Assembly (NCBI GenBank): GCA_002362105.1
Contig: DETD01000024.1
Location: 62,001 to 126,000, forward strand
Origin: Bacteroidales bacterium UBA3297
GTDB lineage: Bacteria; Bacteroidota; Bacteroidia; Bacteroidales; Paludibacteraceae
DNA: 64,000 nt
Reading direction: 5' to 3'
The position numbers and the translations under genes are program-made. Of this stretch, positions 52,617 to 62,249 are shown in pieces. The first letter of the stretch is position 1, and each line of letters starts with the position of its first letter. Below the pieces are notes generated by a model. It was not told the origin of the DNA and made no database searches. It saw only the letters and a program-made list of their open reading frames with translations.

Positions 52617-55600
52617 ATGAAGAAAAGGATTTTAAAAGTAGCATTGACCGTACTACTGGTAACAGGCGGTATCTTCTTGTGGAAGATGTGGCTGTCTCCT
52701 ACCCGGATAGCATTTGTCAACTACCAGATTATCACCTTCGGAGAAATCAACAAGGCGAACACCAATTCCTTTATCAAACTAAAGGAAGTCAGCACCGACA
52801 ACATTGCCGACCTGTCGGACTACGACATGGTCTTTATGAACGCCATGGGCATGCGTATAACCGAGGCACAACGCCAGCAACTGGCAGACATTTCAAAAAA
52901 AGTGCCCTTCCTTACGCTTTCAGCCACAAATCCGGCCAACAACATTTGCAGTTTGGAAGACGTTGACCAGGAGTTCCTGAAGCAGTACGCACAAAACGGA
53001 GGGCGTAAGAACTTCCGCAACATGCTGCTGTATGTTCGAAAATTTGTCGACGGCAAAAAATTCAGAGCCAACGAGCCCGATGTTGTGGCTCCGCGCGAGA
53101 ACCACCTGCTCTACCACTACGACGTTACAGACGCAGACCAAGAGAACAAAGGGTTTGAGACCATATCGGAATACAACGCCTACCTGAAACAGAACGGTTT
53201 ATGGAACGAGAAAGCACCACGCATCATCATCACCGGTGCTATGGGCGAACCTTCGGCCATGGCCAAGGCACTGGAAGAGACGGGTAACATGGTGTACTGT
53301 GTCAACAGCGTGCAACGCCTGATAACCACCAACCAGATTGACAGTATCAACCCGTCTGCCGTCATCAACATGGCGCACGGACGAATGGGAGACTATATGG
53401 TCGACTACCTGAAAAAACAGAACATTCCTCTATTCCTGACCCTGAACGTCAACCGCCTTAAAAGCGAATGGGAGGCCGACAAGATGGGTATGAACGGCGG
53501 CTTCCTCTCACAAAGTGTTGTAACGCCAGAAATTGACGGTGCCATACGTCCGTTTGTGCTGTTCGCCCATGAGGAAGATGCCGAGGGACTGCGACACGTA
53601 GTAACTATACCCGACCGGTTGAACACGTTTGTCAAGTCGGTGAACAACTTCATCGGACTGAAGAAGAAACCGAATGCAGAGAAAAAAGTAGCTGTCTACT
53701 ACTACAAGGGGCCTGGACAGAGTGCCATGGCCGCTGCTGGTATGGAAGTTGCCCCATCTCTCTACAACCTGCTGCTTAATCTGAAAAAGGAAGGTTACAA
53801 GGTAGACGGACTGCCCCAATCGGCAAAAGAGTTGGAGAACCTGATTCAAAGCAAGGGTAAAGTTTTCGGCAATTACGCCCAAGGGGCCCAGCAAAAGTTT
53901 ATAAAGGAAGCCGAACCCGCAATGGTCAGCCGCAAACAGTTTGAACAATGGACCCAGGGATGGCTTAGTCCAGAGGCACTGGACGAGATGAAGAAAGTTA
54001 ACGGCGATTTTCCGGGAAGCCAGATGACCAACGGCGACCAGTTGGCTCTTGCCCGCCTGCAATTCGGCAACGTGTTGCTCATGCCACAAGGGGCGGCCGC
54101 CGCCGGTACCGACACTTTCAAGATTATACACGGTGCCAACGTTGCACCGCCCTATACCTATATTGCCTCGTACCTGTGGACGAAAAACGAGTTCAAGGCC
54201 GATGCTATCATCCACTTCGGCACACACGGCTCGCTCGAATTCACCCCACGCAAACAGGTAGCCCTCAGCAGCAACGACTGGCCCGACCGACTGGTGGGCG
54301 AAATGCCACACTTCTATATCTATACCATAGGCGACGTGGGTGAGGCCATGATTGCCAAACGCCGCTCGTATGCGGTTACACAGTCGCACCTGACAGCTCC
54401 ATTTTTGGAGAGCAACCTCCGCACCACCTACAACAAACTGACCGATGCAATAGGCAGTTTTGAGAAAGCGATGGAGAATGACAACCAAGCCGATGCGCAA
54501 CGCAGTGCCGCAAGGGTCCGTAACCTGTCGATTGAATTAGGCATCAGCCGTGAACTGCGACTCGACACCACCGCCAACGGGCCTGCCTATGGAGAGGAAG
54601 AGATAGAGCGCATTGAAAACTTTGCAGAAGAACTGGTCAACGAAAAGATTGTGGGACAACTCTATACATTGGGCGTTCCCTACGAGCCACAGCGCATAAC
54701 CAGCAGTGTTTTTGCTATGGCAACCGACCCTATCGCCTACAGTGTGCTGGCCCTCGACAAACTGAAGGGAAGAGCCAGCAGCGATGTGGAAAAGCACAAA
54801 CTGCAGTTCGACAGCCGTTATATGGCGCCTGCCAAAAAACTGGTGGAGCAACTGCTCACTAACCGGGTTACGGCTAACGACCAACTGGTTATGAAAACGG
54901 CTGGAATCAGCGCCGACGAACTCGCAGAAGCCCGAAAAATTGAAGACAACAGCGAGCAAGACCTGATGGCGATGATGATGCGCATGCAACTGACCAGCAC
55001 GGCCGACAAGGCAAAAAAAGACACGGCAAATAAGAATGGCAAACAGCCTACGGTCAGCGAACTGAGGAAAAAGGGACTGATGAAGTCTAAAAAAGTGCCA
55101 CAAATGTCGGAGACCACCTTCAAGATGATGGAAAAAACGGGCAAATTCCCGAAAGAAATGATGGACGCCATCAAACAGGAACAAGAGTGGTACCATGGTC
55201 CTAAACTGGTGAACGACAGTTCTAAAAACACAGGGCACAAAGGCAAAGGCGGGAAAGACAGCGTTTCTAAAAAGGAGGGGATGGCGGCCATGATGGCAAA
55301 AAAGGGTCCGACCTATACCAAGGAACAGAAGGCCAAAGCCCATGCCATTAACGAAATAGAGCGCGCCATTAAAAACGTTTCGAATTACAAGCTATTGCTA
55401 CAGTCAAGCCCCGCTAAGGAATTGGCATCGATGACCAATGCACTGAATGGTGGCTATACCGCCCCAAGCCCTGGCGGAGACCCGATTGTGAACCCCAACA
55501 CCCTGCCGACCGGGCGCAACCTGTACGGCATCAACGCCGAGAACACGCCAACAGAAGACGCCTGGGAGAAAGGAAAGGCGTTGGCCGAGAATACCATCAG

Positions 55601-57014
55601 CATGTACCGGAAGGCCCACAACGACAGTCTGCCACGCAAGGTGAGCTACACCCTATGGAGCGGTGAATTTATCGAAACGGGAGGTGCGACCATCGCACAA
55701 GTACTCTATATGTTAGGAGTTGAGCCAATCCGCGACGCCTTCGGACGTGTAACCGACATCAGACTAATACCGAGCAAAGAGCTGGGCCGACCACGCATCG
55801 ACGTCGTTGTGCAGACCAGCGGCCAATTGCGCGACATAGCCGCATCGAGGCTGTTCCTCATCAACCGAGCGGTTGAGATGGCCGCAGCAGCCAGCGATGA
55901 CGAGTACACCAATCTGGTGAAGGAAGGCGTTACCGAAAGCGAGCGCGTACTAGTTGAAAAAGGTGTTTCACCAAAAGAGGCCCGCGAAATTTCGACCTAC
56001 CGCGTATTCGGTGCTCAGAACGGAGGTTACGGCACCGGCATACAAGGCATGGTGACCGCAGGCGACAAATGGGAGAGCGAAAAGGAGATTGTCGAAGTAT
56101 ACCTCAACAACATGGGCGCTTTCTACGGTTCGGAAAAGAACTGGGAGTCTTTCCGACAGACCGCGTTCGAAGCCGCCCTGACCCGGACTGACGTTGTTAT
56201 CCAACCCCGACAGAGCAACACCTGGGGGGCACTCAGCCTCGACCACGTATACGAGTTTATGGGAGGACTGAACCTGACCGTCCGTAACGTGACCGGCAAA
56301 GACCCCGACGCTTACATGAGCGACTACCGCAACCACAACCGGATGCGCATGCAAGAGGTGAAGGAAGCTATAGGCGTAGAAAGCCGCACCACCATCTTCA
56401 ACCCGACCTACATTAAAGAGAAAATGAAGGGCGGAGCCAGCTCGGCAGGCGAGTTCAGCGAAATCATTACCAACACCTACGGCTGGAACGTGATGAAGCC
56501 GAAAGCCATCGACAAAGAGATGTGGGACGAGATTTACGACACCTACGTCAAAGACAAGCACAAACTTGGCGTTAGAGAATTCTTCGAGAGAGAAAATCCG
56601 GCCGCTTTGGAAGAGATGACCGCTGTAATGATGGAGACCGCCAGAAAAGGCATGTGGAAAGCAAGCGAGCAACAACTGGCCGACATTGCCGACCTGCACA
56701 CACAACTGGTGAACAAATACAAACCAAGCTGTTCCAGATTTGTGTGCGACAATGCCAAACTCCGCCAATTCATTGCACAGAACACCAACGCCGAACAGGC
56801 CAACGAGTACAAACAGAATATTAAAGAAATACGCGAGCAACAGGCCAGCAACGACAAAAAAGGCACTGTTATGAAGAAGGAAGACCTCAACAACCCTGCC
56901 AACACTTCGACCAACGTGCTCAGCGGTGCGGCAGCCGTGATTGGTGTGGTAGCGGTACTGGCACTGATGGTCTGGCTGGTGCGCAAGCGTAGGAAAAACA
57001 ACGAGGGAGAGTAA
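52617..57014 (+). CDS. hmuS: CobN/HmuS-type heme dechelatase homologue
   Basis: The 1465-residue protein is a CobN/ChlH-family chelatase subunit as found in hmu operons; HmuS has been reported to remove iron from heme anaerobically. An N-terminal membrane anchor (VALTVLLVTGGIFLWKMWL) and a C-terminal transmembrane segment (AAAVIGVVAVLALMVWLVRKRRK) tether it. The conserved body includes IIHFGTHGSLEFTPRKQVALS, the typical chelatase HGxxE motif, GTGIQGMV and QPRQSNTWGALSLDHVYEFMGG. A Lys/Met/Gly-rich low-complexity insert spans about 780-900 (MAMMMRMQL, MSETTFKMMEK, KGKGGKDS). It needs no CobS/CobT ATPase in the hmu context. It is flanked by hmuR and hmuT. Confidence 0.9.
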   Translation: MKKRILKVALTVLLVTGGIFLWKMWLSPTRIAFVNYQIITFGEINKANTNSFIKLKEVSTDNIADLSDYDMVFMNAMGMRITEAQRQQLADISKKVPFLTLSATNPANNICSLEDVDQEFLKQYAQNGGRKNFRNMLLYVRKFVDGKKFRANEPDVVAPRENHLLYHYDVTDADQENKGFETISEYNAYLKQNGLWNEKAPRIIITGAMGEPSAMAKALEETGNMVYCVNSVQRLITTNQIDSINPSAVINMAHGRMGDYMVDYLKKQNIPLFLTLNVNRLKSEWEADKMGMNGGFLSQSVVTPEIDGAIRPFVLFAHEEDAEGLRHVVTIPDRLNTFVKSVNNFIGLKKKPNAEKKVAVYYYKGPGQSAMAAAGMEVAPSLYNLLLNLKKEGYKVDGLPQSAKELENLIQSKGKVFGNYAQGAQQKFIKEAEPAMVSRKQFEQWTQGWLSPEALDEMKKVNGDFPGSQMTNGDQLALARLQFGNVLLMPQGAAAAGTDTFKIIHGANVAPPYTYIASYLWTKNEFKADAIIHFGTHGSLEFTPRKQVALSSNDWPDRLVGEMPHFYIYTIGDVGEAMIAKRRSYAVTQSHLTAPFLESNLRTTYNKLTDAIGSFEKAMENDNQADAQRSAARVRNLSIELGISRELRLDTTANGPAYGEEEIERIENFAEELVNEKIVGQLYTLGVPYEPQRITSSVFAMATDPIAYSVLALDKLKGRASSDVEKHKLQFDSRYMAPAKKLVEQLLTNRVTANDQLVMKTAGISADELAEARKIEDNSEQDLMAMMMRMQLTSTADKAKKDTANKNGKQPTVSELRKKGLMKSKKVPQMSETTFKMMEKTGKFPKEMMDAIKQEQEWYHGPKLVNDSSKNTGHKGKGGKDSVSKKEGMAAMMAKKGPTYTKEQKAKAHAINEIERAIKNVSNYKLLLQSSPAKELASMTNALNGGYTAPSPGGDPIVNPNTLPTGRNLYGINAENTPTEDAWEKGKALAENTISMYRKAHNDSLPRKVSYTLWSGEFIETGGATIAQVLYMLGVEPIRDAFGRVTDIRLIPSKELGRPRIDVVVQTSGQLRDIAASRLFLINRAVEMAAAASDDEYTNLVKEGVTESERVLVEKGVSPKEAREISTYRVFGAQNGGYGTGIQGMVTAGDKWESEKEIVEVYLNNMGAFYGSEKNWESFRQTAFEAALTRTDVVIQPRQSNTWGALSLDHVYEFMGGLNLTVRNVTGKDPDAYMSDYRNHNRMRMQEVKEAIGVESRTTIFNPTYIKEKMKGGASSAGEFSEIITNTYGWNVMKPKAIDKEMWDEIYDTYVKDKHKLGVREFFERENPAALEEMTAVMMETARKGMWKASEQQLADIADLHTQLVNKYKPSCSRFVCDNAKLRQFIAQNTNAEQANEYKQNIKEIREQQASNDKKGTVMKKEDLNNPANTSTNVLSGAAAVIGVVAVLALMVWLVRKRRKNNEGE

Positions 57015-57019
57015 CCGAT

Positions 57020-57724
57020 ATGGAGACAGCCGTAATAGTGCTGATGGCACTGGTGCTATTCAACTTTGTGCTGAAACTGAGTTTCCTGCACATCAGAGAG
57101 ACGATGGCGCTGGCAGTAGTGGCGCTGCTTGTGGTGGCACTGAGCTGGCCGCTGGCCATAGAGCAAAGCCGCACACAGATAGCCGACTGGCTGAACAACC
57201 AGCAACAGATGCTCGACACGGCAGTATTGCTGACCATCGACACCGCCCTCCAACTCGTTTTCTGCTTCTCGATGGCCGGAGAACTGGCCGGAGAGGCTAA
57301 AAGCAACAAACAGAAAGTGAGGCACATGCTGCTGGCCTACTTCCCTGGTCTGACCGTTTTCGTGGTGCTGTTCAGCCTGCTGGTTTGGACCATCTTCGCA
57401 TTCCCCGGTTCCGACTTCCAGCTGGTGGCATGGGCACTGGGCACCACAATCGCCATAGCCATTCCCAACCTGTCATATCTGGCAAAATGGCTACTGCCCG
57501 AAAAAGACATCAGGCTGGAACTGCTCTTCATAGGCAACATAGCCACCGGCATACTCTGCATTGTGACCACCGTCAACGGGAAAACCGCAGTGGCCGGCAA
57601 CACGGAAATCGACTGGAAATCGTTGCTGGTGGTTGTGTCGGTCACACTTGCAGGCACAGCGGCAGGAATGGCCACCCGACAGATAAGACAAAACAGAAAA
57701 CATCAACAAAAAAGCAAAAATTAA
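57020..57724 (+). CDS. hmuT: HmuT-like inner-membrane protein
   Basis: The 234-residue protein has six or so hydrophobic segments (AVIVLMALVLFNFVL; MALAVVALLVVALSWPLA; LTVFVVLFSLLVWTIFAFP; LELLFIGNIATGILCIV; LLVVVSVTLAGTAAGMA) and a basic C-terminal tail. It is the position-specific partner of HmuS and the ExbB-like protein in hmu operons. It starts 5 bases after hmuS. No functional motif is apparent; the name rests on gene order and topology. Confidence 0.75.
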   Translation: METAVIVLMALVLFNFVLKLSFLHIRETMALAVVALLVVALSWPLAIEQSRTQIADWLNNQQQMLDTAVLLTIDTALQLVFCFSMAGELAGEAKSNKQKVRHMLLAYFPGLTVFVVLFSLLVWTIFAFPGSDFQLVAWALGTTIAIAIPNLSYLAKWLLPEKDIRLELLFIGNIATGILCIVTTVNGKTAVAGNTEIDWKSLLVVVSVTLAGTAAGMATRQIRQNRKHQQKSKN

Positions 57725-57729
57725 AGAAT

Positions 57730-58323
57730 ATGCACATTATTTCAGACGCCCTATATTGGATCTCATACGGGCTATTGGTTCCTGTAACCCTGTTACTCAT
57801 CTACTTCTTCATCCGATCGCTCTTCCTTTTGGGCTCCTTTTTCGGACAGATGATGCAAAAACGCAAGAACGGAGTCATTGTACAGCAGGCCATAAAAGAC
57901 CTCAACAATGAAAACCTGACAACCATTGGCGACAGACTGCCAAAGTCGAAGGCTTCGCTTGTGAGCCGCTACATGCGCGACGTGGTAGAGGCACGCAACA
58001 GCCAAGCCAAAGTCGACTATTTGGAGGCACAATTCGAGATAGAGGCGGAAAAGGAACTGTCGCTGTCGAAAACCCTTATAAAGATGGGGCCGATGCTCGG
58101 TCTGATGGGAACCCTTATACCCATGGGGCCAGCCCTGGTAGGACTGACAGCCGGCGATATGGAGACCATGGCCTACAACATGCAGATAGCCTTCGCCACC
58201 ACCGTGGTGGGACTGTTTTCGGCCGCCATCGGCTTTGTCACCAAACAAGTAGGTCAACGCTGGATTGACCAAGACACCAACAACCTGCAATACGTGTGCG
58301 ACCTGATAGGAGAAACAAAATGA
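57730..58323 (+). CDS. hmuU: MotA/TolQ/ExbB-type proton channel protein HmuU
   Basis: The 197-residue protein has an N-terminal membrane helix (YGLLVPVTLLLIYFFIRSLFLL) and the MotA/TolQ/ExbB signature KTLIKMGPMLGLMGTLIPMGPAL followed by YNMQIAFATTVVGLFSAAIGF. It probably forms a proton-driven motor with the following small protein, supplying energy to HmuS or HmuR. The start at 57730 is chosen because the longer frame enters hmuT. It lies 5 bases after hmuT and overlaps hmuV by ATGA. Confidence 0.88.
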   Translation: MHIISDALYWISYGLLVPVTLLLIYFFIRSLFLLGSFFGQMMQKRKNGVIVQQAIKDLNNENLTTIGDRLPKSKASLVSRYMRDVVEARNSQAKVDYLEAQFEIEAEKELSLSKTLIKMGPMLGLMGTLIPMGPALVGLTAGDMETMAYNMQIAFATTVVGLFSAAIGFVTKQVGQRWIDQDTNNLQYVCDLIGETK

Positions 58324-58649
58324 GAAACAGAAGACAACGACGACAACATGACGAAGACGACGACCCGATGAGCGTCGTGTCGAACCTCTTCGACGCCGCT
58401 ATGGTGTTTGCAGTAGCACTGATGGTGGCGCTGGTCAGCCACTACAGCATGACGGAAATGTTTAGCAAGGAAGATTTTACGGTAGTAAAAAATCCGGGCA
58501 AGGAAGACATGGAAATCATTACAAAGAAGGGTGAGAAGATAGAGCGCTACACTGCCGACAAGAACACCGAAGGCAGCGGCGACAAAGGCAAGCGCGTGGG
58601 TACAGCCTACCAACTGGAAAACGGGGAAATCATCTACGTGCCCGAATAA
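58320..58649 (+). CDS. hmuV: DUF2149 family protein HmuV (ExbD-like partner)
   Basis: The 109-residue protein has one transmembrane segment (LFDAAMVFAVALMVALVSHY) after a basic N-terminus, then a small periplasmic domain (KKGEKIERYTADKN, KRVGTAYQLENGEIIYVPE), the DUF2149 pattern. By topology it resembles ExbD/TolR and should pair with the HmuU channel. It is the last gene of the hmu operon. A weak GTGGT/ACCAC hairpin follows. Confidence 0.85.
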   Translation: MRNRRQRRQHDEDDDPMSVVSNLFDAAMVFAVALMVALVSHYSMTEMFSKEDFTVVKNPGKEDMEIITKKGEKIERYTADKNTEGSGDKGKRVGTAYQLENGEIIYVPE

Positions 58650-58715
58650 GGCGCAGCCCCACCACCTTCCCCAAAAGTGGTTAGAGACGACCACCGAAAT
58701 CATTATATTAGGTGA

Positions 58716-58746
58716 TTGCCTCTAGTTACCGACAGGGCTAACTTTG
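58716..58746 (+). promoter_or_regulatory. Promoter of the enolase gene
   Basis: TTG (58716-58718) and TAACTTTG (58739-58746) are separated by 20 bases, an exact Bacteroidetes promoter. The 5' untranslated leader would be about 62 bases. Confidence 0.75.
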
Positions 58747-58814
58747 CTATGCTCGACGTACGCGACGGGCAACCTAGCGAAAAAGTGTTAATTTTTAAAC
58801 ATAAAAAAGACAAA

Positions 58815-60122
58815 ATGAAGATTAAAAAAATTGTAGGCCGTGAGATTCTTGACTCCCGCGGCAATCCGACAGTTGAAGTAGACGTAACACTCGAAAACGG
58901 CGTAATGGGCAGAGCTGCAGTTCCCTCTGGAGCCAGCACTGGTGAAAACGAGGCCCTCGAGCTCCGCGACGGTGACAAGAACAGATATCTGGGTAAAGGA
59001 ACCCTAAAAGCTGTAGCCAACGTGAACAACGTAATAGCCCCTGCCCTTGTAGGCGAATGTGTGTTCCAACAACGCGCCATCGACCAGAAGATGCTCGACC
59101 TCGACGGAACCCCAACCAAGAGCAAACTAGGTGCCAACGCCATCCTAGGTGTCTCTCTGGCAGTAGCGCAAGCCGCCGCCAAAGCCCTCAACATTCCTTT
59201 ATACCGCTACATTGGCGGTGCCAACGCATACACCCTGCCCGTACCGATGATGAACATCATTAACGGTGGTGCACACTCCGACGCCCCAATCGCATTCCAA
59301 GAGTTTATGATCCGCCCGGTAGGGGCTGAAAGCCTGAAAGAGGCTGTTAGAATGGGGGCTGAAGTGTTCCACAACCTGGCCAAGCTGCTCAAGAAGCGCG
59401 GACTCTCGACCGCTGTAGGAGACGAAGGCGGTTTCGCACCTAACCTCGACGGCGTGGAAGATGCACTCGACTCAATCTGCCAAGCCATTAAGGATGCCGG
59501 CTACGAGCCAGGCAAAGATGTAAAAATTGCTATGGACTGCGCTGCCAGCGAATTTGCCGTAGTTGAAAACGGCAAGTACTTCTACGACTACAAACAGTTG
59601 AAAAACGGTAAACAGAAAGACCCTAACGGCAAAAAACTGAGTGCCGACGAACAGATTGACTACCTTGAACAACTCATCAGCAAATACCCTATCGACTCTA
59701 TTGAAGACGGACTCGACGAAAACGACTGGGACAACTGGGTAAAACTGACCCAACGCATCGGCAATCGCTGCCAACTGGTTGGCGACGACCTGTTCGTTAC
59801 CAACGTCAAGTTCTTACAGAAGGGTATCGCCATGGGAGCCGGGAACTCCATCCTCATCAAGGTAAACCAGATTGGTTCGCTTTCAGAGACACTCGACGCC
59901 ATTGAAATGGCGCACCGCCACGGCTACACCACTGTTACCTCGCACCGTTCGGGTGAGACAGAAGATACCACCATTGCCGACATTGCGGTTGCCACCAATT
60001 CGGGACAAATTAAAACCGGTTCGCTTTCAAGAACCGACCGTATGGCAAAGTACAACCAGCTGATTCGTATTGAAGAAGAACTAGGAACTGCAGCAAAATA
60101 TGGTTATAAAAAAATCAAATAA
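58815..60122 (+). CDS. eno: Enolase (phosphopyruvate hydratase)
   Basis: Enolase converts 2-phosphoglycerate to phosphoenolpyruvate in glycolysis. The 435-residue protein has REILDSRGNPTVEV at the start, PSGASTGENEALELRD, GDEGGFAPNL, the magnesium-binding SIEDGLDENDWDNW and LVGDDLFVTN, the catalytic lysine in NSILIKVNQIGSL and the signature TSHRSGETEDT. The ATG at 58815 gives the standard enolase start (MKIKKIVGREI). It stands alone between a strong promoter and a strong terminator. Confidence 0.97.
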   Translation: MKIKKIVGREILDSRGNPTVEVDVTLENGVMGRAAVPSGASTGENEALELRDGDKNRYLGKGTLKAVANVNNVIAPALVGECVFQQRAIDQKMLDLDGTPTKSKLGANAILGVSLAVAQAAAKALNIPLYRYIGGANAYTLPVPMMNIINGGAHSDAPIAFQEFMIRPVGAESLKEAVRMGAEVFHNLAKLLKKRGLSTAVGDEGGFAPNLDGVEDALDSICQAIKDAGYEPGKDVKIAMDCAASEFAVVENGKYFYDYKQLKNGKQKDPNGKKLSADEQIDYLEQLISKYPIDSIEDGLDENDWDNWVKLTQRIGNRCQLVGDDLFVTNVKFLQKGIAMGAGNSILIKVNQIGSLSETLDAIEMAHRHGYTTVTSHRSGETEDTTIADIAVATNSGQIKTGSLSRTDRMAKYNQLIRIEEELGTAAKYGYKKIK

Positions 60123-60158
60123 TGCGTTGCTTTATTTGTGTAAATCATAAAAACGGAA

Positions 60159-60188
60159 AAGTTGCGTTGTGAAACGCAACTTTTTTTG
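60159..60188 (+). terminator. Terminator after eno
   Basis: AAGTTGCGTT (60159-60168) and AACGCAACTT (60173-60182) are perfect 10-bp arms with a 4-base loop, followed by seven T. Confidence 0.9.
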
Positions 60189-60305
60189 TCTTTAAAAGGT
60201 CGAGAAAAAGAACACATAAACTAATAAAGATAATTTAATTGTAACAATTTCCAAAAAAACATGTTGTTTTTTGTTAAAAGGTGCGAATAATGGCTATAAA
60301 AGTAT

Positions 60306-60313
60306 TAATTTTG
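60306..60313 (+). promoter_or_regulatory. Possible -7 element of the OmpA/TPR gene
   Basis: TAATTTTG matches TAnnTTTG, about 73 bases before the ATG at 60386. No TTG at the proper distance. Confidence 0.45.
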
Positions 60314-60385
60314 CATTCCGAAATGTGTTTGAGGCCAATTTTAACCAAAAAGTTATCGGGTTAGGCCATATAATAAATTATAGTG

Positions 60386-62050
60386 ATGAAAAAGTTATTT
60401 CTTCTTTTGTTATGTGTGTTTGCAAGTACGTCCTCTTTTGCAAAGAGAGACTCAACTATGCACAAAAGTGAAACAGACGCACTAAGTTATGGAGTCTACG
60501 TGTTCGCGAACCAGTCGTTTAACGAGAACTTGGACGGTGACGTGCACCACAAGTTCGGCTTAAACAAGAATTCGGTTGCCAGTGGTGCGTACTTTGGCCT
60601 TGCCAAAGAATGGAATCCTATTTTGGGTTGGAGGGGAAATGTCGGCTATAACTACAACAAGAGCCGCTCGACCGCTGAGCACCACGACAAAAAATGCTAT
60701 TCGTTCAGCGACGTGGAATTGTTCGGCGACTTGACCTTCGACGTAATCGACCTCTTATTCCGCGGCCGCCACTTCACCGCCCTCGACTTTAAGCTGTTCG
60801 GCGGTATAGGTGCGCTTCAAACATTCGGCTACACGCGCGATTCGCTTTCGTACATAACCAAATACAGCAAGCACTCGGGCCTGCACTTCGGTTTCCGTGC
60901 CGGCATCAACGCCAGCTGGAACATCACCCGCAACTTCCGTTTGGCGGCAGAGGTGTCGATGAACGGAATGGACGACGGCTTTAATGGTGTGTCGGGCAAC
61001 TTCCCGCTCGACGGACGTCTGAATCTAGGCGGTGGCTTGATTTACACCCCACATCCAAACCTGAAGAAGAAGAAGAAGTTCATCAACGACCCTCTTGAGC
61101 CGCAGATGATGCTTTCTGAGCACTACAAGGTTAATCCGCTGGTTAAATACGTAACACCAGAGTCTGAACCAATCAAGATGCGTAAGGTGTCGGGTAACGC
61201 ACAAATTGCCTACCATGTGGCAAAAGCCGACCTCGACAAGAACTATATGCAGAACCAGAAGGAGTTGGAGAAAATCAAGAACTCAATCGACGATGTGAAG
61301 AAAGACAACTCGCTTGAGGTCACTTCAATCCACCTGCACGGTTACTGCTCGCCAGAAGGCAGCTACGACTTCAACCGCCGTTTGTCGCGCCAGCGTGCCA
61401 TCACCATCAAAGACTATCTGGTCGACACCTACAAGTTCGACGAGCAGCTCTTCAAAGTGGCCGCAACACCAGAAAACTGGATTGGCCTGGCAAAAGCCCT
61501 CGAGAAGTCGAACATTCCAAACAAGGCTGAACTGGTGGAAATTGCAAAAGACCTCTCGTATGCCGACGACGACCGCGAAAGACAGCTGATGATTGCAGCA
61601 GGCAACTATGGCGCAGTTTTGAAGTCCGAGATCTACCCTCACCTACGTTACACGCTCTACATCATCAAGTTCAACGTCAAGAACTATGCTGTGAAGGAAG
61701 CACGTAAGGTGATTAAAGAGAACCCAGACAAGTTGAGTCTGAAGGAAATGTACGACGTTGCCTTCTCGTACTCGAAGAAGTCTGACGACTTTATCAACGC
61801 ATTGCAGACCGCAGTGAAGTTGAATCCGAACGACGCAGTCGCCAACTTGAACTTGGCAAACGCCTACATCGAGCGCGGTAACTTGGAAGAGGCTAAGCAC
61901 TACCTCGACGCTTCGGAAGGACTTCCTGAGGCCATCCTCGCCCGTGGTATTGTAGCCGCTCTTGAAGGCGACTACGATGCAGCAGAGGAATACTTGAAAG
62001 AGGCTGAATCGCTCGGCGTTAAAGAAAGCGCAAAGGTATTACCTTTCTAA
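60386..62050 (+). CDS. Outer-membrane protein with OmpA-like and TPR domains
   Basis: The 554-residue protein has a signal peptide (MKKLFLLLLCVFASTSSFA), an N-terminal ~200-residue beta-barrel-like region (YGVYVFANQSFNENL; WNPILGWRGNVGYNYNKS; LNLGGGLIYT), an OmpA-type peptidoglycan-binding segment (VTSIHLHGYCSPEGSYDFNRR; LSRQRAITIKDYLVD) and a TPR-like C-terminus (NPNDAVANLNLANAYIERGNLEEAKHYL). It probably links the outer membrane to the wall. I prefer the ATG at 60386 over the adjacent GTG. Bacteroidales have several such barrel-OmpA-TPR proteins of unknown specific role. Confidence 0.85.
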   Translation: MKKLFLLLLCVFASTSSFAKRDSTMHKSETDALSYGVYVFANQSFNENLDGDVHHKFGLNKNSVASGAYFGLAKEWNPILGWRGNVGYNYNKSRSTAEHHDKKCYSFSDVELFGDLTFDVIDLLFRGRHFTALDFKLFGGIGALQTFGYTRDSLSYITKYSKHSGLHFGFRAGINASWNITRNFRLAAEVSMNGMDDGFNGVSGNFPLDGRLNLGGGLIYTPHPNLKKKKKFINDPLEPQMMLSEHYKVNPLVKYVTPESEPIKMRKVSGNAQIAYHVAKADLDKNYMQNQKELEKIKNSIDDVKKDNSLEVTSIHLHGYCSPEGSYDFNRRLSRQRAITIKDYLVDTYKFDEQLFKVAATPENWIGLAKALEKSNIPNKAELVEIAKDLSYADDDRERQLMIAAGNYGAVLKSEIYPHLRYTLYIIKFNVKNYAVKEARKVIKENPDKLSLKEMYDVAFSYSKKSDDFINALQTAVKLNPNDAVANLNLANAYIERGNLEEAKHYLDASEGLPEAILARGIVAALEGDYDAAEEYLKEAESLGVKESAKVLPF

Positions 62051-62078
62051 AAAAGGCAATACTCCCTATAAAGAAAAG

Positions 62079-62111
62079 AGACTCCGTGGCAGTTGTCACG
62101 GAGTCTTTTTT
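62079..62111 (+). terminator. Terminator after the OmpA/TPR gene
   Basis: AGACTCCGTG (62079-62088) and CACGGAGTCT (62097-62106) are perfect 10-bp arms with an 8-base loop, followed by TTTTT. Confidence 0.9.
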
Positions 62112-62181
62112 GTTCGTGATAGGCAGAAACGAAATGTTTATGTCCGAAAAAAGACGAAAATATTGCATTTTTGTTCTCATC

Positions 62182-62227
62182 TTAACAATTACACAATTGT
62201 TAATACCGCAAACTTTCAATATCTTTG
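62182..62227 (+). promoter_or_regulatory. Promoter of marR-type gene with overlapping operator palindrome
   Basis: TTG (62197-62199) and TATCTTTG (62220-62227) are 20 bases apart, a full promoter. A perfect palindrome TTAACAATT (62182-62190) / AATTGTTAA (62195-62203) with a 4-base centre covers the TTG. MarR proteins bind such AT-rich palindromes, so this is the likely autoregulatory operator. Confidence 0.7.
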
Positions 62228-62249
62228 CATACACTAACACATTCAATTT

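Noticed and set aside
53508..54500. Long minus-strand frame opposite hmuS
   Set aside because: Shadow frame; low-complexity Val/Gly/Phe-rich and opposite a conserved chelatase.
55968..57050. Another long minus-strand frame opposite hmuS
   Set aside because: Shadow of coding sequence with no recognisable domain.
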